From Fodinicurvata fenggangensis DSM 21160 (GTDB taxonomy: Bacteria > Pseudomonadota > Alphaproteobacteria > Kiloniellales > DSM-21159), in NCBI RefSeq assembly GCF_000686045.1, contig NZ_JMLV01000011.1, forward strand, positions 62,001-126,000: a stretch of DNA of 64,000 bases, written 5' to 3'. Positions within the stretch are counted from its first letter, which is position 1, and every line of letters begins with the position of its first letter. Positions 8,374 to 18,445 of this stretch are shown here, in pieces. The notes beneath the pieces were generated by a model that searched no databases, was not told the DNA's origin, and saw only the letters and a list, made by a program, of their open reading frames with translations. Made by a program: the position numbers and the translations under genes.

Positions 8374-9021
8374 TTGGACTCTGCGGAGACACTTGTTGCC
8401 AATGAGGTTCCCCATAGCCAACGGCTAATCAATCCAGCGCTGCTGGTCATCGACATGCAGAACGATTTTGTGCGTGAAGGTGCGCCATTGGAAGTCCCCG
8501 ACGCCCGCGCGACCGTGGACCCTATCAAGCGTCTGATCGGCAAGTTTCGCGAGCGCGGACATCCGATCGTTTTCACCCGTTTCTTGGCTAGGGAGACGCC
8601 TGACCTACTGTGGCTTTGGTCGCCGCAATGCCGTCCGGAGACAAAGTGCTGCTGGAAAGACCATATCCGCAGTTATCCGGACGCGCCGCATCCACTGCAA
8701 TGTGCGCAAGTGGTCGATGAACTGGCCCCCGGCGCTGGCGACGTCGTTATCGACAAATACGGCTATGGCGCCTTTCACGGTACGGACCTTGATAAGCGTC
8801 TGCGCGCGCTTGACGTCAAGTCAATCTTGGCCACGGGCACTGTCACCCAGATCTGCGTCGAGGAAAGCGCGCGTGAAGCATTCCACTTTGGGTATCGGAC
8901 GACGATTGTCTCGGACGCAGTTTCCTCATTCGCCCCGGACCTTCAAGCCTCGACACTCAAGAACTTCGCCATGAAGTTCGGGTGGACCACTGACACGGGC
9001 ACCGTTCTCAAATGGCTGTAG
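8374..9021 (+). CDS. Isochorismatase-fold cysteine hydrolase
   Basis: A 215-residue protein with the isochorismatase-family triad: Asp27 in VIDMQNDF, Lys128 in DKYGYGAFHG and Cys161 in GTVTQICVEESAREAF. Members hydrolyse C-N bonds in compounds such as N-carbamoyl sarcosine, nicotinamide or peroxyureidoacrylate; a canonical EntB-type isochorismatase lacks the Cys, so an amidohydrolase role is favoured. The start is TTG at 8374, backed by AGGAGG five bases upstream. The gene stands alone between duplicated 3' ends of the amidase and recQ genes, and a palindrome also found at the TetR locus near 15.7 kb precedes it. Its substrate is unknown. Confidence 0.88.
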   Translation: MDSAETLVANEVPHSQRLINPALLVIDMQNDFVREGAPLEVPDARATVDPIKRLIGKFRERGHPIVFTRFLARETPDLLWLWSPQCRPETKCCWKDHIRSYPDAPHPLQCAQVVDELAPGAGDVVIDKYGYGAFHGTDLDKRLRALDVKSILATGTVTQICVEESAREAFHFGYRTTIVSDAVSSFAPDLQASTLKNFAMKFGWTTDTGTVLKWL

Positions 9022-9023
9022 CA

Positions 9024-9090
9024 AGGAACCTGGCTGGGCCAGACAGTCTGCGCAATGAAGACGCCTCAGTGCGTCTTGGACGCTGTTCCT
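9024..9090 (+). terminator. Nested inverted repeats after the hydrolase gene
   Basis: An inner seven-base stem (AAGACGC 9058-9064 with GCGTCTT 9071-9077, loop CTCAGT) lies inside an outer six-base repeat (AGGAAC 9024-9029 with GTTCCT 9085-9090). There is no T-run, so it may be a weak or factor-dependent terminator rather than an intrinsic one. Confidence 0.35.
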
Positions 9091-9099
9091 AGGAATGCG

Positions 9100-9216
9100 A
9101 TGCACGAGCAGGGATTGAGATCAAGCCTGCAGATTTCCGGTCCGCTCGATCAGGACAAGGCGGTGGTCGGCCTCGCCGTTGACCTGGAGAAGGCCAGGGG
9201 GCCGCTGAAAGGCTGA
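9100..9216 (+). pseudogene. Duplicate of the amidase 3' end
   Basis: Thirty-eight codons and a stop read MHEQGLRSSLQISGPLD and so on to KARGPLKG. They align with the last codons of the amidase at 6625-7947 (NEQGLGASLQIAGPLD to EARGPLQG), with several substitutions. No catalytic part is present. The fragment abuts the 3' end of intact recQ two bases later, reproducing the amidase-recQ junction seen at 7947-7950. Confidence 0.88.
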
Positions 9217-9218
9217 CG

Positions 9219-11030
<1,812 letters not shown>

Positions 11031-11139
11031 GAACCGGAAACACGCGAGTCGGGATGGGTGAGGAGAACTACATAACAGTTTCAACACCTGTCTACAGGGC
11101 CGTTTTCGCTCGGAGCTTCTTGCTAGAGGGCAGGTGTTG

Positions 11140-11249
11140 ATATGCTCTAATATATCGGGCGACTATTTTGATATTCTATTATATATAACACTTTCTAAAT
11201 TATATGCTATTATATATCCCACAAATCAATCGATATGTTATAATAGCTC
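11140..11249. promoter_or_regulatory. AT-rich operator/promoter region of the hipBA-like module
   Basis: The 110 bases before the antitoxin gene are very AT-rich and hold spaced copies of one motif: CTAATATAT at 11147, CTATTATATAT at 11176 and again at 11207, and the inverse TTATAATAG at 11238-11246. Spacings of about 29 and 31 bases are near three helical turns, which would place bound HipB dimers on one face of the DNA. Autorepression by HipB through repeated operators is known for the E. coli system; here it is inferred. Confidence 0.55.
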
Positions 11250-11630
11250 ATGACCAGTACGAATGAAGATATCATCAATGCCCTGAAGACGGGCCGTGCG
11301 GCCAAGGGGATCAGCCAGCGTGACCTCAGCGCCCGCACCGGTGTGCCGCAAAGCCACATCTCCAAGATCGAGAGCGGCAACGCGGATATCCGGCTCTCGA
11401 GCCTGATCGAGCTTGCACGCGCCCTTGAGCTCGAGGTCAAGCTGGTGCCGCGCAAGGCCTTGCCGGCCATAGACAGCATCATCCGCAGCAACCAGCCACC
11501 CCGGCCCGCCGCGACGCGCGCGCAGCATTTGAGAAACCAGGGCATGCAGGAGAGTCCTGCCTCCCAGCCACGGCCGGCCTACCGCCTCGATGAGGATGAA
11601 GAGAATCCACCTGGGCCAGAGGTTGATTGA
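11250..11630 (+). CDS. hipB: HipB-like XRE antitoxin/repressor
   Basis: A 126-residue protein whose first 70 residues are an XRE helix-turn-helix: LKTGRAAKGISQRDLSARTG, then VPQSHISKIESGNADIRLSSLIELARALELEV. The rest is a proline-rich, acidic tail ending EENPPGPEVD, probably flexible. The stop lies one base before the hipA start, so the two are translationally linked. It should bind HipA and the AT-rich repeats upstream. The tail is longer than that of E. coli HipB. Confidence 0.87.
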   Translation: MTSTNEDIINALKTGRAAKGISQRDLSARTGVPQSHISKIESGNADIRLSSLIELARALELEVKLVPRKALPAIDSIIRSNQPPRPAATRAQHLRNQGMQESPASQPRPAYRLDEDEENPPGPEVD

Positions 11631-11631
11631 G

Positions 11632-12858
11632 ATGGCCGACGTCTCACTCCTGAACGTCCGGCTCCATGACCAGGTCATCGGCACACTGACCCATGTTCAA
11701 GGCGACCGCACACTCTTCAGCTTCACCGATGCCTATGTAAATGATGCGAACCGGCCGACCCTCGGCCTTCATTTCAAGGATGACCTTGGCGGATTGATCA
11801 CCGAGCACGCAGCGACACAAACACGGGTCATGCCGTTCTTCTCGAACCTGCTGCCGGAAGGTCATTTGCGCAGCTATCTGGCCGATCGTGCCGGCGTCCA
11901 TCCGCTGCGCGAGTTCTTCCTGCTGTGGGTTCTGGGCCGCGACCTGTCAGGCGCACTCAGGATCGAGCCGGCCGACGGCGAAGCCTGGCCGCCGGAAACA
12001 GATGCGGATGGCGAAGGCGCAGACTATTTGCGCGAGTCCGCGCTGCGCTTTTCGCTGGCCGGGGTGCAACTGAAATTCTCCGCCCTTGGCGATCCCAGGG
12101 CGAACAAGGGCCTGACCATTCCCACCGAAGGCGTCGGCGGGTCATGGATCGTCAAGCTGCCATCGGCACGCTTTGCGGGCGTCCCCGAAAACGAATATGC
12201 CATGATGACCCTGGCCCGAATGGTCGGCATCGACGTGCCCGAGATCGATCTGGTCGATCTGGACGCCATAGCGAACCTGCCCGAGGGGCTCGGCGAGTTC
12301 AGCGGAAAGGCCTTCGCCATCGCGCGCTTTGATCGCACAGCGGACGGTCCGGTCCATATCGAGGATTTTGCACAGGTTTACGGCGTCTACCCGGAGAACA
12401 AGTACAGGAACGCCAGCTACCGCAACATCGCCAGCGTCCTCGCAGCCGAAGGGACGGAAGCCGACATCAGGGAGTTCACGCGTCGCCTTGTCTTCAACAC
12501 CCTGATCGGCAATGCGGACCTGCACCTGAAGAACTGGTCCCTGATCTACCGCGACCGGCGCACGCCGTCCCTGGCCCCGGCGTACGACTTCGTATCGACA
12601 ATCGCCTACATCAAGGATGATGAAGCCGCCTTGAAATACGCCCGCAGCCGCCGCTTCGACGCGCTGAGCCTGGACGAGTTGTCCTACCTGGCCGGAAAGG
12701 CTCACCTGCCGGCAAAGCCGGTACGCGACACCGCAAGGGAAACCGTCGCCCGCTTTCAGGACACCTGGGCAAAGGAGAAAGCGCATCTGCCACAGGCGGA
12801 GAACGTCACCGAAGCCATCGATGCGCATATGGCCAGCCTGCCGATTGCCAGGCTGTAG
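11632..12858 (+). CDS. hipA: HipA-like serine/threonine kinase toxin
   Basis: A 408-residue HipA-fold protein. The N-terminal subdomain begins VSLLNVRLHDQVIGTL; the kinase core has LAGVQLKFS, WIVKLPS (ATP-binding Lys), NEYAMMTLARMVGIDVPEI, AIARFDR, the catalytic-loop segment NADLHLKNWSLIY near residue 293 and the metal-binding LAPAYDFVST. HipA of E. coli phosphorylates glutamyl-tRNA synthetase and induces dormancy; the target here is not known. ATG 11632, with AGAGG upstream and one base after the hipB stop, is chosen over the in-frame ATG at 11590. All kinase motifs look intact. Confidence 0.9.
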   Translation: MADVSLLNVRLHDQVIGTLTHVQGDRTLFSFTDAYVNDANRPTLGLHFKDDLGGLITEHAATQTRVMPFFSNLLPEGHLRSYLADRAGVHPLREFFLLWVLGRDLSGALRIEPADGEAWPPETDADGEGADYLRESALRFSLAGVQLKFSALGDPRANKGLTIPTEGVGGSWIVKLPSARFAGVPENEYAMMTLARMVGIDVPEIDLVDLDAIANLPEGLGEFSGKAFAIARFDRTADGPVHIEDFAQVYGVYPENKYRNASYRNIASVLAAEGTEADIREFTRRLVFNTLIGNADLHLKNWSLIYRDRRTPSLAPAYDFVSTIAYIKDDEAALKYARSRRFDALSLDELSYLAGKAHLPAKPVRDTARETVARFQDTWAKEKAHLPQAENVTEAIDAHMASLPIARL

Positions 12859-13070
12859 GCAGCAGGATCAACCAGAATCATTGAATCCCGACGGGGCCAA
12901 TCGGATCAGCTCCCGCCCTCCCAGCTCCCCGTCCCGGCACAATGAGCAGGCTCTCCACACAAACCCGTGGAATCCGACTTAGTGATTCATCTTAAGCGTG
13001 CTAACCGAATCTTTACCTGCAGGCCCCCAGAAATTGCTTTCGCACAACAAAGACAACCAGGAGCTACTTC

Positions 13071-14474
13071 GTGAAACGACCGATTCTCTATGCTGCCGGC
13101 GCCCTCGTGATTGGAGGCGGCCTCTATGGCGTCTATCACCTGACCATGAACACGGGCCCCGACCCGGACCGCATCCGGGAGGAGGTCAACAAGGCGATCC
13201 CGGAGCTGGAGGAGCAGGGAATCACCTTCGCGGACTGGGAACTTCAGGACGACAACATCCTCGTCTTCACCGACCTCGAGACCCGCTTCGACGCGCCCGA
13301 GCCCCCCATGCTGCTCACCGTCGAGGAAGCCCGCATGACGGTCACCATGGAAGGCGCGCTGAGGAACCGCATGAACGACTTCCAGGCCAGCGGCCTGGAG
13401 CTGAGCGATGCGGACAGCGGAACCGTCGGCCTGAAGGCGGCCTCCGCCAGCGCGCCCTGGATCGGCCTGGAGGACATCGAGGGCAAGGGAATGCGCCCCA
13501 ACTACGACCAGGTCGTGCTTCATGACCTGAGCGGCGGCGAAGACGCGCCGGCCGGCGAAATGACCCTGGAGTCCATGACCTTCAGCGAGCCCCGGGATGG
13601 CCTGCCGAGACTGACGGTCCTGAAAGAGGGGAAATTCGCCGAAGACGGCGAGAGTCTGACCTTCGAGTCCCTGGAAGTGGCCGTTCGCCCCGAATTGATC
13701 GAAGGCTACAGCCAGCCCGATTACGCGCCCAGTGAGTCCGGCGTTCCCGAACTCCTGGGCAGTTTCGAGACAATAACGGCCGCGAATGTCACCCTCGACA
13801 CCGACGATATAGACAACGAGACCATCGACGACCTGGCCATCGAAACCGCGCTCGACGACGAGGACTACGCCAACTTCCTGAAGATCACGGCCTCCGGCGA
13901 GGAAGGCCTGGGCGAGTCCCTCGAGGAAGGCACGGATGAATACAAGATCGCGCAGATTGTCGTCGGCCCGGAACCGGGGACCAGTGAGATGAGCCTGAGT
14001 GTCAGCCTGGACCGTACGCAAGGCACGATGAAGGTCGGCCCCACCCGCTTCGCCATCAGCGACTCCTTCGATATCGGGCTTACGGGCAACCTGGAAGGCA
14101 TCGCCATGGACGACCTGTCGGGGGACCCGGAACAGCAGTTGGAGAACCTGATGCTGCGGGATCTCTCCCTGGATGTCGCCGACCAGGGCATCATCGACCG
14201 CTATCTCGATTTCGCCGCCGAGGAAGAGGGCATGCCCCGCAAGGAGCTCGAGACCATGATGGTGACCGGGATGACTCGCACCTTCCAGGGGTCCATCGGG
14301 CTGGAGCCCGAGCAGGTCGAAGCCCTCACGAGCTTCATCCGCACTCCCGGACAGTCGGGAACCTTGACCATCACGCTGAACGAGCCGGCACCGCTGGTTC
14401 AGGTCGCCCTGGCGGCCGCCATGTTCCCGCGCAAGCTCGTCGAGAACGCGGACATCCAGATCGCCATCGACTGA
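13071..14474 (+). CDS. Exported acidic protein of unknown function
   Basis: A 467-residue protein with a short basic N-terminus and one hydrophobic segment (residues 4-24, ILYAAGALVIGGGLYGVYHL) that would act as signal or anchor. The remainder is strongly acidic and built of alternating beta-like strands with no cysteine pair or enzyme motif that I recognise. Its general look (anchor plus long periplasmic beta-rich body) recalls DUF945/AsmA-type envelope proteins, but no specific match can be claimed. The start is GTG at 13071 with AGGAG nine bases upstream. It stands alone and is closed by a strong hairpin terminator. Confidence 0.75.
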   Translation: MKRPILYAAGALVIGGGLYGVYHLTMNTGPDPDRIREEVNKAIPELEEQGITFADWELQDDNILVFTDLETRFDAPEPPMLLTVEEARMTVTMEGALRNRMNDFQASGLELSDADSGTVGLKAASASAPWIGLEDIEGKGMRPNYDQVVLHDLSGGEDAPAGEMTLESMTFSEPRDGLPRLTVLKEGKFAEDGESLTFESLEVAVRPELIEGYSQPDYAPSESGVPELLGSFETITAANVTLDTDDIDNETIDDLAIETALDDEDYANFLKITASGEEGLGESLEEGTDEYKIAQIVVGPEPGTSEMSLSVSLDRTQGTMKVGPTRFAISDSFDIGLTGNLEGIAMDDLSGDPEQQLENLMLRDLSLDVADQGIIDRYLDFAAEEEGMPRKELETMMVTGMTRTFQGSIGLEPEQVEALTSFIRTPGQSGTLTITLNEPAPLVQVALAAAMFPRKLVENADIQIAID

Positions 14475-14497
14475 CAGGTCACACGGCACCCGCACAG

Positions 14498-14534
14498 AAA
14501 AAACCGCCCGCCGGGACGTCCGGCGGGCGGTTTT
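14498..14534. terminator. Bidirectional hairpin terminator
   Basis: A GC-rich perfect stem (AAAACCGCCCGCCGG paired with CCGGCGGGCGGTTTT) around GACGT, with A-run on the left and T-run on the right. It sits between the convergent genes ending at 14474 and 14570 and can serve both. Confidence 0.9.
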
Positions 14535-14569
14535 CGTGCGACCCCTGACTCAGGAGAGGGAGGTGCCCC

Positions 14570-15556
14570 TCACTCCTCCGTCATGGTGATGGACTCGTCC
14601 AGGTACTCGTTGGTGTAGACCGTGGTCACATCGAAGGGTTCGTCGATGTCGAAGTACTCCTCGACCATCTCGTAGTCGTCCTGCATGCGCTCGGGGTTGA
14701 AGGCGCCCAGGGCGACCGAGGTGGTGGTGGGATCGCGCATCAGCTCCTGGATGCGGCCCCACTGGTCGCGCTGGTTGTCGCGGTCCAGGCCCGAGACGTT
14801 CTCCACCAGGGCATCCAGGCAGGGCTCGAAGTCATCGACGCAGGCCTTGAAGGCGCGCTGGGTGATCTCGGTGAATTTTTCGACGACCTCGGGGTTTTCC
14901 TCCAGGTAGTCGCGGTGGAAGAGCACCGAGTTGCCATAGGGGTTGATGCCGATGTCGCTCCAGGCGACGAAGCCCAGGTCGTCGCCGAACTCGCGCAGCT
15001 TCAGGTCATGCTCGTTGTAGAAGTCGCTGGTGATGTCGATGGCCCCGCTCTTCAGCGAGGTCAGCTTGGCCTGCGGACTGACGTTCACGAAATCGACGGA
15101 GTCCGGATCGATGTTCACGGTCTCGGCAAACAGCGGCCACATGACGCGCGAGGCGTCGGCCGGCGGATTGCCGATCTTGTGCCCGGGAAAGTCCTCCGGC
15201 CCTTCGATGCCGCTGCTCTTCAGCCAGTAGAAACCCTGGGGTGTGTTGGCATAGACCGTCATCACGGCGACGATGTCGGCGCCCTTGCTCTTCGCCACCA
15301 GGGCCGTGGCCATGTCGGCGACACCCACTTCCGAGCGCCCGGCGCCCACGCGCTGGGCCGAGGCGGACGAGCCCTGGCCGGCATCGATGCTGACGTTCAG
15401 GCCGGCATCCTCGTACCAGCCGGCCTCCTTGGCATAGAAATAGGGCGAGTGGTCGGCGGTCGGCACCCAGTTGAGGATCATGTCCAGGTCTTCCGCCGCC
15501 GCGGCGCCGGGCAGGATCATCGCTGCCGCAGCCGCCAGTTTCGCTATTGTTTTCAA
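14570..15556 (-). CDS. ABC transporter substrate-binding protein, NMT1/ThiY-like
   Basis: A 328-residue exported protein with signal peptide (KTIAKLAAAAAMILPGAAAAED). LDMILNWVPTADHSPYFYAKEAGWYEDAGLNV is the NMT1/ThiY-type opening (core LNWVPTADHSPYFYAKE), followed by AQRVGAGRSEVGVAD. Related proteins bind pyrimidines such as formylaminopyrimidine, riboflavin or aliphatic sulfonates; LNWxPxxxH is commonest in the ThiY/RibY group. It diverges from the TetR gene, and the matching permease and ATPase are at 16495 and 20389, so the ABC system is split by its regulator. The ligand is unknown. Confidence 0.88.
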   Translation of the reverse strand: MKTIAKLAAAAAMILPGAAAAEDLDMILNWVPTADHSPYFYAKEAGWYEDAGLNVSIDAGQGSSASAQRVGAGRSEVGVADMATALVAKSKGADIVAVMTVYANTPQGFYWLKSSGIEGPEDFPGHKIGNPPADASRVMWPLFAETVNIDPDSVDFVNVSPQAKLTSLKSGAIDITSDFYNEHDLKLREFGDDLGFVAWSDIGINPYGNSVLFHRDYLEENPEVVEKFTEITQRAFKACVDDFEPCLDALVENVSGLDRDNQRDQWGRIQELMRDPTTTSVALGAFNPERMQDDYEMVEEYFDIDEPFDVTTVYTNEYLDESITMTEE

Positions 15557-15693
15557 TGAAGTCTCCCTTCCTTGGTTATCGCGGCCGAAGCTCTTCGCTG
15601 CAGCCGCGCCAAGCCCGGCCAGGCAACGTGACAGGGTCGGACTTGGAGATAAGCTGAAAAAACGTTACCCATTTCACTTCATCGGATCAATAA

Positions 15694-15715
15694 TTAACCA
15701 ACCAGTTGGTTTGAA
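15694..15715. promoter_or_regulatory. Predicted TetR operator, site B (perfect palindrome)
   Basis: AACCAAC-CA-GTTGGTT at 15696-15711 is a perfect palindrome 21 bases before the TetR start codon and between the divergent binding-protein and TetR genes. It is the best copy of a motif also present at 8259 and 16414 and looks like an autoregulatory TetR site. Its form resembles the RutR box (TTGACCA-nn-TGGTCAA), though it is not the same. Confidence 0.7.
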
Positions 15716-15731
15716 GTTGGACAAAAGAAAC

Positions 15732-16430
15732 ATGCAATCCTCCCGGAGCAAGGCGCCCCCCTCACAGGACCAGGCGTCCCAGGACAAGCCGCCCCCGCGC
15801 CGCCGCAACCCGGTGGAGACGCGGCGCGCCCTGCTGGACGCTTCCATCGCCGAGTTCGCCGAGAACGGCCTGGCCGGCGCGCGCGTCGACGCCATCGCCA
15901 AGCGCGCCGGGGTGAACAAGCAGCTGGTCTATCACTACTACGGCAGCAAGGATGACCTCTTCACCGCATCCCTGGAAGAAGTCTACCGCCACATCCGCAC
16001 GCAGGAACGCGAACTGGAGCTGCACGCCCTGGAACCGGTGGCGGCCATGGAGCGCCTGGTCGGCTTCTCCTTCGACTACCTGGCCGACCACCCCGAGTTC
16101 ATCACGCTGCTGAACGACGAGAACCGCATGCGCAGCGCGCACCTGAAGGACTCCCGGGAGCTGGTGGACATGCACTCGCCGCTGGTCGAGGTGATCGCCA
16201 CCATCCTGGAGCGCGGCGTCGAACAGGGGGTCTTCAACGACCGCTTCGGGCCGGTGAACCTCTACATCTCGATCGCCAGCCTGTCCTACTTCTACTTCTC
16301 CAACAACTCCACGCTCTCGGCCATCTTCAACCGCGACATGTCCACCCCGGCCGAGATCGCACGCCGGCGCCAGCACATCATCGACCTGGTGCTCCATGCC
16401 CTCTGCAGCAATTATCAACCAACTGGATAG
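15732..16430 (+). CDS. TetR family regulator, RutR-like
   Basis: A 232-residue protein with a proline-rich N-terminal tail, a TetR helix-turn-helix (ETRRALLDASIAEFAENGLAG, VDAIAKRAGVNKQLVYHYYGSKDDLF) and a C-terminal domain with LERGVEQGVFNDRF and NLYISIASLSYFYFSN. The last phrase recalls the YcdC/RutR-type ligand domain, a family that senses uracil or related rings. ATG 15732 is the first start after the palindromic site; the frame is open upstream but that part is promoter DNA. Its gene lies between the divergent binding protein and the permease operon and it probably represses both. Confidence 0.88.
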   Translation: MQSSRSKAPPSQDQASQDKPPPRRRNPVETRRALLDASIAEFAENGLAGARVDAIAKRAGVNKQLVYHYYGSKDDLFTASLEEVYRHIRTQERELELHALEPVAAMERLVGFSFDYLADHPEFITLLNDENRMRSAHLKDSRELVDMHSPLVEVIATILERGVEQGVFNDRFGPVNLYISIASLSYFYFSNNSTLSAIFNRDMSTPAEIARRRQHIIDLVLHALCSNYQPTG

Positions 16431-16459
16431 TTGACAACTCAGGACGCGATCTTCTAGGT
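16414..16459 (+). promoter_or_regulatory. Predicted promoter with TetR site C
   Basis: ATCAACCAACTGGATAG at 16414-16430 matches sites A and B (read on the other strand it contains CCAGTTGGTT) but lacks four central bases. It is followed directly by TTGACA at 16431 and, after 17 bases, CTAGGT at 16454. The arrangement operator - TTGACA - 17 bases - weak -10 mirrors the hydrolase promoter at 8259-8309. The site overlaps the end of the TetR gene. Confidence 0.55.
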
Positions 16460-16494
16460 TCCCGTCATCTTCCAGCCCAAGGACAGTGGTGACG

Positions 16495-17292
16495 ATGCAG
16501 GAAACCGAGATTGCGACCCCGAAGCCGCCGGCGCCTTCCCGGCTTCCCACCAACCAGCTCATCGTCGTCGGCGTCCACATCGCCGCCTTCGTTTTGTGGG
16601 AGGTGCTGGTCCGCGCCTTCGGGATCCAGCAGTTCATCCTGCCGCCCCCCAGCCAGATCCTGGCCACCCTCGGTGGCGAGCATTACAGCTGGATCTCCAA
16701 CAGCCTGGTCACCGCCACCGAGATCTTCGGCGGCTATGCGCTGGCCGTCGTCCTGGGCGTGGTCTGCGCGCTGATCTTCACCTGGTCGCGCCTGGCCCTC
16801 GTGCTGTTCTTTCCGCTGCTGGTCACGCTCAACATGATCCCCAAGGTGGCGCTGGGCCCGCTGATCATCGTCTGGTTCAGCTACGGCATCGGCACCAACA
16901 TCCTGATCACCTTCAGCCTCTGCTTCTTCCCGATCCTGCTGACCACGGTGCGCGGCCTGCGCGAGATCGAGCCCGACCTGCTGGACCTGGTGAAGTCGCT
17001 GCGCGCCTCGCGCTGGCAGACCTTCTACTACATCCAGCTGCCGGGCTCGCTGCCCTATATCTTCTCGGGCATGAAGGTGGGCGCGATCCTGGCCGTGGCC
17101 GGCGCCATCGTCGGCGAGTTCATCGCCTCCAGCCGCGGACTGGGCTACCTGATGATCCAGGTCCAGGCCTCGCTGGACACGCCCGCCATGTTCATGTCCG
17201 TCATCCTGATCACGCTGATCGGTGTCGTCCTCTACGGCCTGGTCATGGCGCTGGAGCATTACCTCGTGCCCAAGGACGCGCGGCTGTCGTGA
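16495..17292 (+). CDS. ABC transporter permease, NitT/TauT (SsuC/ThiX) family
   Basis: A 265-residue membrane protein with about six helices. The cytoplasmic EAA loop is visible as LLDLVKSLRASRWQTFYYIQLPGSLPYIFSG (core SLRASRWQTFYYIQLPGS), and VGAILAVAGAIVGEFIASSRGLGYL is typical of the family. It should form a homodimeric channel used by the binding protein at 14570 and the ATPase at 20389. ATG 16495 is used; GTG codons at 16486 and 16489 are also possible because AAGGA at 16479 fits them better. It is the first gene of an operon that reaches 21231. Confidence 0.88.
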   Translation: MQETEIATPKPPAPSRLPTNQLIVVGVHIAAFVLWEVLVRAFGIQQFILPPPSQILATLGGEHYSWISNSLVTATEIFGGYALAVVLGVVCALIFTWSRLALVLFFPLLVTLNMIPKVALGPLIIVWFSYGIGTNILITFSLCFFPILLTTVRGLREIEPDLLDLVKSLRASRWQTFYYIQLPGSLPYIFSGMKVGAILAVAGAIVGEFIASSRGLGYLMIQVQASLDTPAMFMSVILITLIGVVLYGLVMALEHYLVPKDARLS

Positions 17293-17368
17293 CCCGCCCC
17301 GCTTGCGATCAAAAGCCCGCTCTCGACTTCAGCCCCGTTCTCGACCTCAAAAGGACCAAGGCCAACCC

Positions 17369-18445
17369 ATGACCTCGCAAGATTCCAAGACACGCGCAGA
17401 GAACGCCCCCTGGCTGGAGGCCTCCGCCCTGCCCGACGGCTTCGCCAGCATCGCCGAGCTGGAGGATTTCATGGCGCGGCCCTCCCGTGTGCTGGCCGAC
17501 GAGCTGGGCCAGCTGGACGGCGACATCATGGTCCTCGGCGCCGCCGGCAAGATGGGCCCCTCGCTCTGCCGCCTGGCGCGCAACGCCGCCCCCGACAAGC
17601 GCATCATCGCCGTGGCCCGCTTCAGCGATCCCGCCGCAAAGGCGGAGCTGGAGGCCGCGGGCATCGAGACCATCACCTGCGACCTGCTGGACCCGGCCGC
17701 GCTGGAGGCCCTGCCCCGCGTGCGCAACATCATCTTCATGGCCGGCCGCAAGTTCGGCGCCGAGGGCAACCAGCCACTGACCTGGGCGATGAACGTCCAT
17801 GTGCCGGCCCGCGTCGCCGAGGTCTTCCGCGACTCGCGGATCGTCGCCTTCTCCACCGGCTGCGTCTATGCCTTCGCCCCCGTGGACGGCATGGGCGCGG
17901 ACGAGGACACGCCGTTGACCCCGCCGGGCGAGTACGCCAACTCCTGCATCGGGCGCGAGCGGATGTTCAGCTATTTCTCCGACCTCCACGGCACGCCGGG
18001 CCGCCTGTTCCGCCTGAACTACGCCATCGACCTGCGCTATGGCGTGCTGCACGACGTGGCGCGCAAGGTGAAGGACGGCCAGCCCGTGGACATTACCATG
18101 GGCCACGTGAACGTGATCTGGCAGGGCGACGCCAACGCCCAGGCCCTGCGCAGCCTCTATCATTCCACCGCGCCCACCAGCCCCCTCAACGTCACCGGGC
18201 CCGAGGTCATCTCGGTGCGCTGGCTGGCCGAAGAGTTCGGCCGCCTGCTGGAGCGCGAACCCGTCATCACGGGCCAGGAGGCGGAGACCGCCTGGCTGTC
18301 CAACGCCGCCCAGGCCTGCGCCACCTTCGGCTATCCCCTGGTCCCGCTGAAGCGCATGATGGCCTGGACCGCCGACTGGCTGCAGCGCGAGCAGCCGACA
18401 TATGGTAAGCCCACGCAGTTCGAGGTCCGCGATGGCGCTTACTAG
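17369..18445 (+). CDS. NAD-dependent epimerase/dehydratase-like (extended SDR) protein
   Basis: A 358-residue Rossmann protein. IMVLGAAGKMGPSLCRLA (around residue 55) is the dinucleotide-binding glycine motif and IIFMAGRKFG, SRIVAFSTGCVYAF follow as in extended SDRs. The catalytic pair is unusual: GEYANSCIGRERMF has Tyr but Cys where YxxxK has Lys, although an Arg-Glu-Arg follows. It may be a sugar-nucleotide-type or lactone-type oxidoreductase with an altered active site, or a binding protein; I cannot decide. It lies 76 bases after the permease gene and overlaps the next gene by 14 bases, so it belongs to the transporter operon. Confidence 0.82.
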   Translation: MTSQDSKTRAENAPWLEASALPDGFASIAELEDFMARPSRVLADELGQLDGDIMVLGAAGKMGPSLCRLARNAAPDKRIIAVARFSDPAAKAELEAAGIETITCDLLDPAALEALPRVRNIIFMAGRKFGAEGNQPLTWAMNVHVPARVAEVFRDSRIVAFSTGCVYAFAPVDGMGADEDTPLTPPGEYANSCIGRERMFSYFSDLHGTPGRLFRLNYAIDLRYGVLHDVARKVKDGQPVDITMGHVNVIWQGDANAQALRSLYHSTAPTSPLNVTGPEVISVRWLAEEFGRLLEREPVITGQEAETAWLSNAAQACATFGYPLVPLKRMMAWTADWLQREQPTYGKPTQFEVRDGAY

